Of a stretch of DNA of 34,994 bases, positions 14,514 through 22,570 are shown piece by piece. A model generated the notes under the pieces. The model was not told the DNA's origin, ran no database searches, and worked only from the letters and a program-made list of their open reading frames with translations. Each line of letters opens with the position of its first letter. Position 1 is the first letter of the stretch. This stretch comes from Defluviitaleaceae bacterium (GTDB lineage: Bacteria; Bacillota; Clostridia; Lachnospirales; WQUN01). The stretch covers positions 1 through 34,994 of the forward strand of contig WQRQ01000017.1 in the NCBI GenBank assembly GCA_009786685.1. Reading direction: 5' to 3'. Position numbers and translations under genes: made by a program.

Positions 14514-14603
14514 GTAGGGGCTCTGCCCCTACGACCCCGCCGCACAGTCGGGCAAAGCCCGACAATGCTTCCTCGCTTTGCTCCGGAGTCGCGCTTGCGC
14601 GAC
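14514..14603. repeat. Cluster of three GC-rich hairpins
   Basis: Three perfect palindromic hairpins follow each other: GTAGGGGC-TCT-GCCCCTAC, GTCGGGC-AAA-GCCCGAC and GTCGCGC-TT-GCGCGAC. They lie between the divergent ftsY and ddl genes, where terminators are not expected. A related pair lies between the two xylanase genes. Likely REP-like repeats. Confidence 0.65.
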
Positions 14604-14623
14604 AAAATCATTTTGATTATAAT
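14595..14623 (+). promoter_or_regulatory. Candidate ddl-murI promoter
   Basis: TTGCGC and TATAAT lie 17 bases apart, with the -35 inside the last hairpin of the cluster. A second candidate, TTTACC-17-TAGAAT, is closer to the gene (about 14635-14663). Either could drive ddl. Confidence 0.4.
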
Positions 14624-14690
14624 GCCGTCGCGTATTTACCGCAAGGCGCATATACTGTAGAATGCTAAAAAAACAACCCAGAGGTGGAAC

Positions 14691-15746
14691 ATGACAAAAA
14701 ACGTATTAGTACTTTTCGGGGGAGTATCGCCCGAGCATGATATATCAAAAAAAAGCGTAACATCGGTGCTGCACGCGTTAAACGGGCATACCGTTATTCC
14801 TGTGTATATTACACGCGAGGGCAAGTGGCTGATGTATGACGGAAAGCTCGACAATATCGCGGGTATTAACTGGGAAAAATTTGGGACACCGGCGATTTTA
14901 AGTCCCGACAGGGTAAATCGCGGGCTGCTGCGAATTGTTTCTGAGAAGGTAAAGGCAGTGCCTGTGGATGTTGTTTTCCCTGTTTTGCATGGGCCTAATG
15001 GCGAAGACGGCACTATTCAGGGGCTTTGTGACCTTGCGGGGATTCCGTATGTGGGCTGCAATGTGGCGGCGTCGGCGGTGGCCATGGACAAAGCTATTAT
15101 GAAGCTTGTGGTAAAGGGGCTAAAAATCCCGCAAGCCGATTACCTTGTGTTTGGCGCGGACGAAATAAAAACGGACATAAAAGAAGTAATGAAAAAAATC
15201 CGCTACAAAGCCGGTTATCCGTGCTTTGTAAAGCCCGCAGTGGGCGGTTCGGCTATCGGGGTTGCCAAGGTAAAGGATAAAAAAGAACTCCCCGCCGCAT
15301 TAAATGCTGCGTTAAAGCTTTCTTCCCGCGTGGTAGTGGAAAAAGCCGTAGAATGCCGCGAAATAGAAGTAGGCGTGCTGGGCAAAGGCATAACCGCAAA
15401 GGTCTCCGTTCCCGGAGAAGTGCTTAGCGCGAATGAATTCTACGACTACGAGGCAAAATACGAAAACCCGGAATCCAAAACCGTAGTACCCGCCGACCTT
15501 CCCAAAGAAACGGTAGAGCAGCTACAAAGCTACGCGCTGGAAATCTTCCGCGCAATCGGTGGCAGCGGCATGTCTCGCGTGGACTTTTTCATTGATACTA
15601 AGGGTAAGATTTTGTTTAACGAGATAAATACAGTCCCGGGCTTTACGTCTATCAGCATGTATGCGGATATGTGGAAGGCCAACGGCATACCATGGGATAA
15701 ATTAATCGGCCAGCTAATAGAAATTGCACTGGAAAGCCGCGCATGA
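14691..15746 (+). CDS. ddl: D-alanine--D-alanine ligase
   Basis: A 351-aa ATP-grasp enzyme that joins two D-alanines for peptidoglycan precursors. It shows the N-terminal VLFGGVSPEHDISKKS, HGPNGEDGTIQGLCDLAGIPYVG, the ATP-grasp KPAVGGSAIGVAKVK and the C-terminal metal site SRVDFFIDTKGKILFNEINTVPGFTSISMY. Family length is about 350. GAGGTGGA precedes the ATG. The stop overlaps murI by four bases (ATGA), coupling D-alanine ligation to D-glutamate supply. The D-Ala/D-lactate specificity is not decided here. Confidence 0.95.
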   Translation: MTKNVLVLFGGVSPEHDISKKSVTSVLHALNGHTVIPVYITREGKWLMYDGKLDNIAGINWEKFGTPAILSPDRVNRGLLRIVSEKVKAVPVDVVFPVLHGPNGEDGTIQGLCDLAGIPYVGCNVAASAVAMDKAIMKLVVKGLKIPQADYLVFGADEIKTDIKEVMKKIRYKAGYPCFVKPAVGGSAIGVAKVKDKKELPAALNAALKLSSRVVVEKAVECREIEVGVLGKGITAKVSVPGEVLSANEFYDYEAKYENPESKTVVPADLPKETVEQLQSYALEIFRAIGGSGMSRVDFFIDTKGKILFNEINTVPGFTSISMYADMWKANGIPWDKLIGQLIEIALESRA

Positions 15747-16540
15747 ACAAGGATGCACCCATAGGGGTGTTTGATTCCGGAGTGGGTGGCCTTACGGTGG
15801 TGCAAGAAATACGACGGCTAATGCCAAACGAAAGCATAGTATATGTAGGTGACACAGCCCGTGCCCCATACGGCGGCAAGGATACGGAAACACTGATAAG
15901 CCACGGGCGAGAGATAATAAATTTTTTGGTAGACAAAAACGTAAAAATTGTGGTAATGGCCTGTGGAACAAGCTCGTCAACGTCGTATGAAATTCTTCTG
16001 AAGGAGTTTTGTGCGACCCCTATAATAGATACAATCCGCCCTGCGGCGTCGGAGCTTGTGCGAATAGCACAAACCAGGCCTGAGCTTAAACCCGTTTTTA
16101 TAGCCACTGCTGCTACGGTAAAAAGCGGGCTTTTTGCGAGGTTGTTTGCGGCGCAGTGTCCGCAGGTGGAGCTTTTTTCCAGAGCCTGTCCGCTTTTCGC
16201 GCCTATGGTGGAGGCGGGGCTTTCTACGGAGAAAAATAATCCGCTGTTGCAGTTTGCCTCGGACAATTATCTTGCCGACCTGAAGGGCAAGGTAAACGCC
16301 CTGGTGCTGGGCTGCACACACTATCCGCTTGTGCAAAACGCGCTAACCCGCACCCTGGGCGATATCACCTTTATAAATCCCGCAACAGCCACAGCCCTCG
16401 CCACAAAAGCCGCGATAACCCCCTCGCAATTTGCCATCCCGGAGATAAACTACTACACCAGCGGCGACCCGCAAAAGTTTTCCGAAATCGCACGATTTAT
16501 TATGGGTAAAGAGTGCAATGCAAAACCCTGCTGCCTGTGA
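15743..16540 (+). CDS. murI: Glutamate racemase
   Basis: A 265-aa cofactor-independent racemase making D-glutamate for the cell wall. It has IGVFDSGVGGLTVVQEI, VYVGDTARAPYG, the first catalytic cysteine at Cys74 (MACGTSSS) and the second at Cys191 (LGCTHYPL). The first motif is usually ACNTAS; here Asn75 is replaced by Gly. The rest of the active site looks complete, so it is probably functional, although a related amino-acid racemase is possible. It overlaps ddl by four bases. Confidence 0.93.
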   Translation: MNKDAPIGVFDSGVGGLTVVQEIRRLMPNESIVYVGDTARAPYGGKDTETLISHGREIINFLVDKNVKIVVMACGTSSSTSYEILLKEFCATPIIDTIRPAASELVRIAQTRPELKPVFIATAATVKSGLFARLFAAQCPQVELFSRACPLFAPMVEAGLSTEKNNPLLQFASDNYLADLKGKVNALVLGCTHYPLVQNALTRTLGDITFINPATATALATKAAITPSQFAIPEINYYTSGDPQKFSEIARFIMGKECNAKPCCL

Positions 16541-16582
16541 TAAATAAAGGGCGGGAGCGGTTTTTTCAAAAACATCAAAATT

Positions 16583-16611
16583 TTGACATCAAAAATTTCG
16601 TGTGGTAGAAT
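16583..16611 (+). promoter_or_regulatory. Promoter of the ABC importer operon
   Basis: Consensus TTGACA, a 17-base spacer and TAGAAT, ending about 38 bases before the TTG start of the binding-protein gene. A-rich CATCAAAA repeats surround the -35. Confidence 0.68.
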
Positions 16612-16649
16612 AAAGAGTGGTATTTTGCAAAAAATTGGGGGAAGCTTGG

Positions 16650-17603
16650 TTGAAATATATACTATTAGTGCTGTGCATGATGATTTTTGCGGCTTGTGCG
16701 GGGGATTACGCCTCGCGTGACGGTAGATATTATATTAGGGTAGGGTACTTGCCCATCACGCACGCTATGACGCTTTTTGTGACTAATGACATGGTTTCTG
16801 ACGACGCCCCGTTTGGTTTGGTTTTGGAGCGTTTCAGCTCTTGGCCGGATTTGATGGACGCGCTTAACGGCGGCCATATTGATGGTGCGTCGGTACTTAT
16901 TCAGCTTGCCATGGCGTCCAATGAGGCGGGTGTGGATTTGCGTGCAGTCGCTCTCGGCCACCGTGACGGTAATATCGTGGCTGTGGCAAACTATATCGAG
17001 ACAGTGCAGGATTTGCGCGGCAGAATCGTGGCGATTCCCAGCCCTATGTCCACGCATAGCTTTCTTTTGAAGATGCTGCTTTGGGAAAACGACATGACTG
17101 CCGACGATATCACGATTATCCAGTTGCCGCCTGCGGAAATGGTCCCTGCGCTGGCCAGCGGAAGTATCTCCGGCTACGTTGTAGCCGAGCCGTTTGGTGC
17201 AAGAGCCGTTACCCTCGGCGTCGGCAGAAAGCTTGCGGAGTCGGAGGAGATTTGGGAAAATTCGATTTGCTGTGCGTTGGTTTTTTCCTATGATTTTATT
17301 TCAAATAACGAGGAAATCGCAGACCTGTTTATGCAAAAATATCATCAGGCCGCGGCGTTTTTGCAGCAAAATATTAACCCCATGTCGGAAGAAATCCGCG
17401 AAATCGCCCTGCGCCACCTCCCCATAGACGAAGAAACACTCATATACTCGATGAAATGGATTTCCTTCAGCGAGCTGGATATATGCGAAAATGAATATGC
17501 CGAGCTTTACCGCCTTACCTTGGAGCTTGGTTTGCTTGCGTCGCCGCCTACCTTTGAAGATTTTGTGCTTAATCATTGCTGTATAGGCGAGCTTGCTCGC
17601 TAG
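16650..17603 (+). CDS. NMT1/THI5-like substrate-binding lipoprotein
   Basis: A 317-aa lipoprotein: MKYILLVLCMMIFAAC is a short signal peptide with lipobox FAAC and Cys16 as the lipidated residue. VGYLPITHAMTLFVTNDM opens an SsuA/NMT1-type periplasmic-binding fold, with AIPSPMSTHSFLLKMLL and ASGSISGYVVAEPFGARAV later. The family binds sulfonates, taurine, nitrate or pyrimidine precursors of thiamine; the ligand is not determined. TTG at 16650 with GGGGGAAG upstream gives a proper signal peptide; the track start at 16617 does not. It heads the importer operon. Confidence 0.87.
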   Translation: MKYILLVLCMMIFAACAGDYASRDGRYYIRVGYLPITHAMTLFVTNDMVSDDAPFGLVLERFSSWPDLMDALNGGHIDGASVLIQLAMASNEAGVDLRAVALGHRDGNIVAVANYIETVQDLRGRIVAIPSPMSTHSFLLKMLLWENDMTADDITIIQLPPAEMVPALASGSISGYVVAEPFGARAVTLGVGRKLAESEEIWENSICCALVFSYDFISNNEEIADLFMQKYHQAAAFLQQNINPMSEEIREIALRHLPIDEETLIYSMKWISFSELDICENEYAELYRLTLELGLLASPPTFEDFVLNHCCIGELAR

Positions 17604-17636
17604 GGTGAGCTTGCTTGCCGCGGGAGGCATGTTTTA

Positions 17637-18416
17637 ATGGGAAAATTGATTGGTTCGTTTTTGCATAAGCTTTTCTTTGCCGTTTGTGCGGTGGTTATTT
17701 TGCTGGTCGGTTGGCATTTAATCGTTGTGTTTGGCGGGTTTAATCATGCGTTGTTTCCGCCGCCCTTTGTTGTATTTGCTACGCTGGGGGAGATGATAAC
17801 CTCCGGCGAAATTTTTATTCATATTAGGATTAGCCTTTGGCGATTTTTTGTCGGATACTCGCTTGCGGTGTTTGTTGGTCTTGTTATGGGGCTTATCGTG
17901 GGAAGGTTGGACTTTTTGTCGCGGCTGGTTGAGCCTACTGTCCAGTTAATACGTCCTGTCGCACCTGTTGCTTGGATGCCGTTTATTGTTTTGCTTTTTG
18001 GCATTGGGGACATGCCTGCGATTATGGTTATTTTTCTTGCGGCCTTTTATCCTGTTTTAATGTCCACCATCAGCGGCTCAAAAAAAATTAATGTGAATTA
18101 TCTTAACATTGCTAAAATGTTTGAAATTAAGCAGCCACAGGTTTTTTTAAAGATTATTTTACCTGCTATTTTTCCATACATAGCTAACGGAATGCACATG
18201 GGGCTTGGTACTGCATGGGTTTTTCTTGTCGCGGGCGAGATGATGGGCGTGCGCTCGGGGCTGGGCTTTCTTATCATGGATTCGCGTAATAACATGCAGC
18301 CCGAGGTTTTGCTTGCGACTATTTGCGTGATTGCTCTGCTTGGGCTTTTGCTGGATAAAATCATCACGATGTTTGAAAGCCGAGTAAATAAACATTGGGG
18401 AATCAAGGGAGATTAG
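17637..18416 (+). CDS. ABC transporter permease, SsuC/TauC type
   Basis: A 259-aa inner-membrane permease with about six membrane helices and the BPD_transp_1 core. RISLWRFFVGYSLAVFVGLVMGLIVG opens it, VAWMPFIVLLFGIGDMPAIMVIFLAAFYPV is diagnostic of the SsuC/TauC/ThiX group, and ANGMHMGLGTAWVFLVAGEMMG lies past the EAA loop that contacts the ATPase. GGGAGG lies nine bases before the ATG. It is 33 bases after the binding-protein gene and four before the ATPase gene. Confidence 0.92.
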   Translation: MGKLIGSFLHKLFFAVCAVVILLVGWHLIVVFGGFNHALFPPPFVVFATLGEMITSGEIFIHIRISLWRFFVGYSLAVFVGLVMGLIVGRLDFLSRLVEPTVQLIRPVAPVAWMPFIVLLFGIGDMPAIMVIFLAAFYPVLMSTISGSKKINVNYLNIAKMFEIKQPQVFLKIILPAIFPYIANGMHMGLGTAWVFLVAGEMMGVRSGLGFLIMDSRNNMQPEVLLATICVIALLGLLLDKIITMFESRVNKHWGIKGD

Positions 18417-18419
18417 GTT

Positions 18420-19163
18420 ATGTACATTGAGATTAATGGCGTGAGCAAGCAGTTTATGCATAATGAATCCCCGATTATGGCGTTAAAGGATATTAATTTG
18501 ACGATTGAAAAAGGGGAGTTTATCAGCTTTTTGGGGCCTTCCGGCTGTGGAAAAACTACGTTGTTAAACATGCTCGCGGGCTACGACAAGCCCACGGAAG
18601 GTGAAATAAAAATAGGCAGCAAAGTCGTGGAGGAGCCTTCTATAAAGCGTGTTACGGTATTCCAGGGCTACGGGCTTTTGCCGTGGCGCACCGCTCGGAA
18701 GAATATCGAGCTTGGCCTGGAATCCCTTAAAATGAAGAAAAAAGAACGAAAGCAGGTCGTTGACCATTTTATAGATATGGTGGGGCTTACGGATTTTGCC
18801 GACCACTTCCCGTATGAGATTTCCGGCGGAATGCGGCAGAAAGTGGCTATTGCGCGTGCCCTTGCCGTTGACCCCGAGATTATTTTTATGGACGAGCCTT
18901 TTAACGCGTTGGATTTGATTTCTCGTTCTATTATACAAAAAAGCATTTTAGACTTTTGGAATGAGCGAAAAAAGACCATAATATTTGTAACTCACTTTTT
19001 AAACGAGGCGATTAAGCTGGCTAATCGGATTGTTATTTTTTCGCCTTATCCCGGCAGAATCGTTAGGATTTTGGACGTGCCGCCCGGGGCTAAAATTGAT
19101 GACTCGCCCGAGTATCAGGAAATTAAAAATGAAATTATCAGTGTTTGTGAGGTTTTGTCGTAA
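18420..19163 (+). CDS. ABC transporter ATPase, SsuB/TauB type
   Basis: A 247-aa ATP-binding subunit with Walker A GPSGCGKT (39-46), Q-loop region FQGYGLLPWRTARKNIELGLE, signature ISGGMRQKVAIARALA, Walker B IIFMDEPFNALD and switch His in FVTHFLNEAIKLANR. LLPWRT is typical of the SsuB/TauB/ThiZ branch. The signature has M where LSGGQ has Q, common in this branch. AAGGGAGATTAGGTT precedes the ATG. Its stop overlaps the next ATG by one base, so the methyltransferase gene is co-transcribed. Confidence 0.94.
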   Translation: MYIEINGVSKQFMHNESPIMALKDINLTIEKGEFISFLGPSGCGKTTLLNMLAGYDKPTEGEIKIGSKVVEEPSIKRVTVFQGYGLLPWRTARKNIELGLESLKMKKKERKQVVDHFIDMVGLTDFADHFPYEISGGMRQKVAIARALAVDPEIIFMDEPFNALDLISRSIIQKSILDFWNERKKTIIFVTHFLNEAIKLANRIVIFSPYPGRIVRILDVPPGAKIDDSPEYQEIKNEIISVCEVLS

Positions 19164-20287
19164 TGCTGACTTTGATAGCAACTGCTGCGTTTGGATTGGA
19201 AGCCGTAGTAAAACGCGAGGTAAGCGAACTGGGATTTAAGGATATTAAATGCTTGGACGGCAAGGTGGAGTTTGCGCCTCATAATGGGGATTTGTTTGAC
19301 GCGATTGCGCGGGCTAATTTGTGGCTGCGCTCTGCCGACCGTGTTTTGCTGAAAATCGGGGAGTTTCCCGCTACTACATTTGACGATTTGTTTGAGAAAA
19401 CTAAAGCTCTCGCATGGGATGAGTGGATTCCTGTTGACGGAAAATTTACCGTCACGGGGAAATCTGTGCGGTCGGGCTTATTTAGCGTGCCCGATGTGCA
19501 GTCCATTGTGAAAAAAGCCGTGGTGGAAAAGCTGCGGCAAAAATATAAGGTCGAGTGGTTTAAGGAGACAGGCGCGGAGTACACCATACAGGCCGCGCTT
19601 TTGAAGGACGTCGCTACGCTGACTATTGATACAACGGGAGTTGGTAACGGCCTGCATAAACGCGGCTACCGCGCCCGCGCAACCCGTGCGCCCATGAAGG
19701 AAACCATGGCTGCGGCGTTAATTTCTCTCGCGCACTATACCAGGAAAAAGCCATTTCTTGACCCATGCTGCGGAAGCGGTACATTGCCGATAGAGGCGGC
19801 GTTAATCGCAAAAAATATCGCGCCCGGCTTATCGCGCAAATTTGTATCGGAAAAATGGAAAATCATTCCGCAAAAGGCATGGAAGGACGCTCGCTCCGAC
19901 GCTTATGCCCAAATGCGAACGCAGGCCGAGCCAATCATCCACGCCGCCGACATCTCCCCGGAAGCCGTGGAGCTTGCACAGGCCAACGCGGAGCTTGCGG
20001 GTGTGGACGATTGCATTATCTTCCATAATCGACCAGCTTCCGAGACGGTTTTGCCTGCCGAAAACGGCATTGCCATCATAAACCCACCCTACGGCGAACG
20101 CCTAGGCGCAATAAAAGAAGCCGAGACACTGTACGCCGAGCTTGGGCGGCTGTTTAACCCCACACGCTGGAATGTGTATGTAATCACCCCCGACGAGTTT
20201 TTTGAATCGTCGTACAAAAAGAAGGCCAGAGCCAAGCGTAAGCTTTTTAACGGGATGATAAAAACGGATTACTACCAGTATTTCTAG
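19163..20287 (+). CDS. THUMP-domain class I rRNA methyltransferase
   Basis: A 374-aa protein of the YpsC/RlmL-N family. A THUMP RNA-binding domain covers about residues 45-155. FLDPCCGSGTLPIEAALIA is the SAM-binding motif and INPPYGERL (Asn307 to Tyr310 is NPPY) is the catalytic motif of amino-group N2-guanine or N6-adenine methylation. RlmL acts on 23S rRNA guanosine; by similarity this protein does too. It is fused by a one-base overlap to the ABC operon, though the functions are unrelated. The last third shifts to C- and A-rich codons. Confidence 0.9.
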   Translation: MLTLIATAAFGLEAVVKREVSELGFKDIKCLDGKVEFAPHNGDLFDAIARANLWLRSADRVLLKIGEFPATTFDDLFEKTKALAWDEWIPVDGKFTVTGKSVRSGLFSVPDVQSIVKKAVVEKLRQKYKVEWFKETGAEYTIQAALLKDVATLTIDTTGVGNGLHKRGYRARATRAPMKETMAAALISLAHYTRKKPFLDPCCGSGTLPIEAALIAKNIAPGLSRKFVSEKWKIIPQKAWKDARSDAYAQMRTQAEPIIHAADISPEAVELAQANAELAGVDDCIIFHNRPASETVLPAENGIAIINPPYGERLGAIKEAETLYAELGRLFNPTRWNVYVITPDEFFESSYKKKARAKRKLFNGMIKTDYYQYF

Positions 20288-20307
20288 CGACTAAAGGAGT
20301 ATTACAC

Positions 20308-20721
20308 ATGAATTTAAAAAAATCTATAATGGCGTTGTTGTTTTCTGTTGTGCTGATTGCGGTCGCGCTTGTTGGGTGCGGCGGCGTGGAAATCCCCGAG
20401 CCGTACGAGGTAAATGCTATAGGGCAGGGGCAACAGACATTCCGTTTTGTTGTGGTGGACGACGAAGAAAACGCCACCGCATGGGACGTAAGCACCAACG
20501 AAAACACCGTAGGCGCGTCTTTATTGGAAGTTGGGCTTATCGTGGGTGATGTTTCTGCATGGGGCTTGCTTGTCACCGCCGTAAACGGTTTAACCGCCGA
20601 CTTTGACGCAGACGGAGCGTGGTGGGCCTTCTACATCAATGGCGAAATGGCTATGCAAGGCGTAGACGCCACTTATATCCAAGACGGCGATACCTATGCG
20701 TTCGTATTTACAGCAGGGTAG
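20308..20721 (+). CDS. DUF4430 domain lipoprotein
   Basis: A 137-aa lipoprotein: signal MNLKKSIMALLFSVVLIAVALVGC with Cys24 at the lipobox LVGC. The rest is one DUF4430 (transcobalamin C-terminal-like) domain: FRFVVVDDEENATAWDVSTNENTVGASLLEVGLI, then GAWWAFYINGEMAMQGVDATYIQDGDTYAFVF. In transcobalamin this fold clamps a corrinoid. AAAGGAGTATTACAC precedes the ATG. It overlaps the following ECF S component by 26 bases, so it probably presents a ligand to that transporter. Confidence 0.87.
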   Translation: MNLKKSIMALLFSVVLIAVALVGCGGVEIPEPYEVNAIGQGQQTFRFVVVDDEENATAWDVSTNENTVGASLLEVGLIVGDVSAWGLLVTAVNGLTADFDADGAWWAFYINGEMAMQGVDATYIQDGDTYAFVFTAG

Positions 20722-21241
20722 ACTGCCCGTACGCGATTTAACCATTTTCGCAATGCTCGGCGCGTTGATGTTTGTATCGCGTATTTTAATGATGGCGATT
20801 CCTAATGTGCATGTGCTGGGGCTTTTTATCGCCGCGTTTACGCTCACCTATCGGGTGCGGGCGTTGATTCCCCTTTATGTTTTTGTTTTGCTGGATGGTA
20901 TTTATTTTGGATTTTCTGTTTGGTGGATTCCGTACCTTTATGTATGGCTGCCGCTGTGGGCAGTGTTTATGGTCGTAGGGAAAGTTAATCTGCCGGATAA
21001 GGTAAAGCCCCCTGTTTATATGGTTTTATGCGCTTTGCACGGGCTTTCCTTCGGGACGCTTTATGCTCCCGTACACGCGCTGTTTTTTGGGTTAAGCTTA
21101 CACGGGATGTTGGCGTGGATAGCTGCAGGGCTTTACTTTGATATTGTACACGCGATAGGGAATTTTGTGGCAGCGGTTTTGGTTATACCGCTGGTTAAGC
21201 TTCTGCGTGTATTGGATAAGGGCGTGCATTTGAAGAAATAG
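20696..21241 (+). CDS. ECF transporter S component
   Basis: A 181-aa integral membrane protein with about six hydrophobic segments and the S-component start LTIFAMLGALMFVSRILMMAIPNVHVLGLFIAAFTLTY. Charged termini and a loop VGKVNLPDKVKPP lie between helices. S components give substrate choice to ECF vitamin transporters and share an ATPase module encoded elsewhere. Pairing with a DUF4430 lipoprotein suggests a corrinoid or a related cofactor, but this is inference. The ATG lies inside the upstream gene with no strong SD, pointing to translational coupling. Confidence 0.82.
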   Translation: MRSYLQQGRLPVRDLTIFAMLGALMFVSRILMMAIPNVHVLGLFIAAFTLTYRVRALIPLYVFVLLDGIYFGFSVWWIPYLYVWLPLWAVFMVVGKVNLPDKVKPPVYMVLCALHGLSFGTLYAPVHALFFGLSLHGMLAWIAAGLYFDIVHAIGNFVAAVLVIPLVKLLRVLDKGVHLKK

Positions 21242-21410
21242 TTCATTGTGCTATACTTGATTAAATTCCGTGCCATGGATTTGCCTAAACCTTTGCCGCA
21301 TAAATGTAGTATTTGGGAAGGACTGTCGCTGCAAAACGATGGGGTTGGACGAAATATGCTTTTAAAGCAAGAAGAAAGGCTGCCTATACTCCAAGGCAGC
21401 CTTTCTTCTT
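21230..21410 (+). ncRNA. Candidate short transcript after the ECF gene
   Basis: TTGAAG and TATACT are 16 bases apart at 21230-21257, with TG one base before the -10, at the end of the S-component gene. The transcript would start near 21264 and stop at the 17-bp hairpin at 21369-21410, giving about 145 nt. The ORF in the track (21248-21493) runs through the terminator and has no ribosome site. No known RNA family is recognised. Confidence 0.3.
21369..21410. terminator. Bidirectional terminator
   Basis: AAGAAGAAAGGCTGCCT pairs perfectly with AGGCAGCCTTTCTTCTT (17 bp, 8-base loop). The stem overlaps the stop codon of the GT8 gene on the minus strand. It separates two convergent units. Confidence 0.75.
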
Positions 21411-22308
21411 ACTTATTTTTGCTAAATTGCCAAAGTTTGTTTAGTGACGGTATTATGCGAAATTCTGCATGGTTTAAATACATAGCATTGTAAAAATTAT
21501 ACCATAATCGGAAATCCGGAAATTTGGCATAATGACTTACGGAACGATGATTACGTTGCCAAGGTTTTAGCCCGGCATAATGGATTCCCCAAAGTACATC
21601 TATACGGGGATATCCCCCGATAGAGCAATAACGGATATCAATATTTGTCCATCTGCCCGACCATAGCATGGTTGCCATTTGCATTTCCGGCCAAAGGAAT
21701 TTATCCGTGTATTTTGTAATACTCGGGTTGTTTAAGGCGTGACGAAGTGTGCTGTATTCTTCCGTTGATGGCGCAAGCACCCACAAACCGGAGTTTACAC
21801 CCATATTGTGCGGGTTTTGTTTAACACGGTCTGTTATTTCCTTTGGGATTTTTTTGCCATGTGGGCATAGCGGCTCGTATAGCGTATGCCAGCTCCATTT
21901 TTGTAAATTTTTTGTTCCGTTGGAATAACAGTCGGTTTTATTCTCCATAAGAATGCCTGCCGGCGTGTCTAATTGAAACAATGAGTCGTAGCTGTGCAAC
22001 GGCAGCACATCGGCATCCAAAAGAATAATTTTGTCGTAGTCGCAAAGACGGAGTGCTTGGAATCGCGTCGGAAGTATTTTGCGGTCACTTCTGCCGCCGA
22101 CTGCCGTTTTGTTAAATCTCAACTCGTCTATGGTGATAACCTCATCATACAACACACGTAAAGCTTGTTTTGCTTTTTCGGAAACATCGTCTGTTACAAG
22201 GCATACACAATCTATTGTTGTTTGCATTTTTAGCGCGTACGCGAGAACCAAAGCCCCCGGTAGGTAGCCGTCCCCGCGCATAATAAATGTTACATAAGCA
22301 TATCGCAC
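21409..22308 (-). CDS. Family 8 glycosyltransferase
   Basis: A 299-aa GT-A fold retaining glycosyltransferase. YAYVTFIMRGDGYLPGALVLAYAL starts it, the nucleotide-sugar and metal site is IILLDADVLPL (Asp98-Ala-Asp100), followed by GVNSGLWVL and a C-terminal GIHYAGLKPWQ, the pattern of GT8 glycogenin/galactinol-synthase relatives. The donor and acceptor are unknown. The start is GTG, with GGGAGG eight bases upstream buried in an imperfect hairpin (22310-22340). A leader of about 365 nt with a 24-aa ORF precedes it, so translation control is likely. Confidence 0.88.
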   Translation of the reverse strand: MRYAYVTFIMRGDGYLPGALVLAYALKMQTTIDCVCLVTDDVSEKAKQALRVLYDEVITIDELRFNKTAVGGRSDRKILPTRFQALRLCDYDKIILLDADVLPLHSYDSLFQLDTPAGILMENKTDCYSNGTKNLQKWSWHTLYEPLCPHGKKIPKEITDRVKQNPHNMGVNSGLWVLAPSTEEYSTLRHALNNPSITKYTDKFLWPEMQMATMLWSGRWTNIDIRYCSIGGYPRIDVLWGIHYAGLKPWQRNHRSVSHYAKFPDFRLWYNFYNAMYLNHAEFRIIPSLNKLWQFSKNK

Positions 22309-22309
22309 A

Positions 22310-22340
22310 GTGGAATCCTCCCATTATCAGAGGAATCCAC
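22310..22340 (-). promoter_or_regulatory. Hairpin masking the GT8 ribosome site
   Basis: Arms 22310-22320 and 22330-22340 pair at 10 of 11 positions around a 9-base loop. The GGGAGG ribosome site of the GTG-started glycosyltransferase gene lies in one arm and the edge of the loop. Upstream translation or ligand binding could open it; the role is inferred. Confidence 0.5.
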
Positions 22341-22391
22341 CGTCCGTTACAATTTAATTTTAGGCATATTGCAGACATTGGGCATTCCCCT

Positions 22392-22466
22392 TTAATTTGC
22401 GTCTTGTTTGCTCCACAATATGCCAAAAGTGTCCCTTGTCGGGAATTTAAAACCGTACTGCATCAT
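22392..22466 (-). CDS. Small ORF in the GT8 leader, 24 aa
   Basis: Starts with two Met codons and reads MMQYGFKFPTRDTFGILWSK then QDAN and TAA. AAGGAGAATCAACC gives a near-ideal ribosome site, better than that of many true genes here. It ends about 83 bases before the GT8 GTG and is on the same strand. It could be a leader peptide whose translation opens the SD hairpin, or a small peptide modified by the glycosyltransferase; I cannot choose. It is too short for the ORF track and not a family I recognise. Confidence 0.4.
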   Translation of the reverse strand: MMQYGFKFPTRDTFGILWSKQDAN

Positions 22467-22570
22467 GGTTGATTCTCCTTCCAATAAAGCGAAATAATTC
22501 GCTATAAAAAATAGCCGTGGGCGCACCACAGCCATAATAAACCATTCCATATTTTATGATGGACAGCAGA

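Noticed and set aside
21248-21493. 81-aa plus-strand ORF
   Set aside because: It crosses the 17-bp terminator and enters the antisense of the GT8 gene; no SD.
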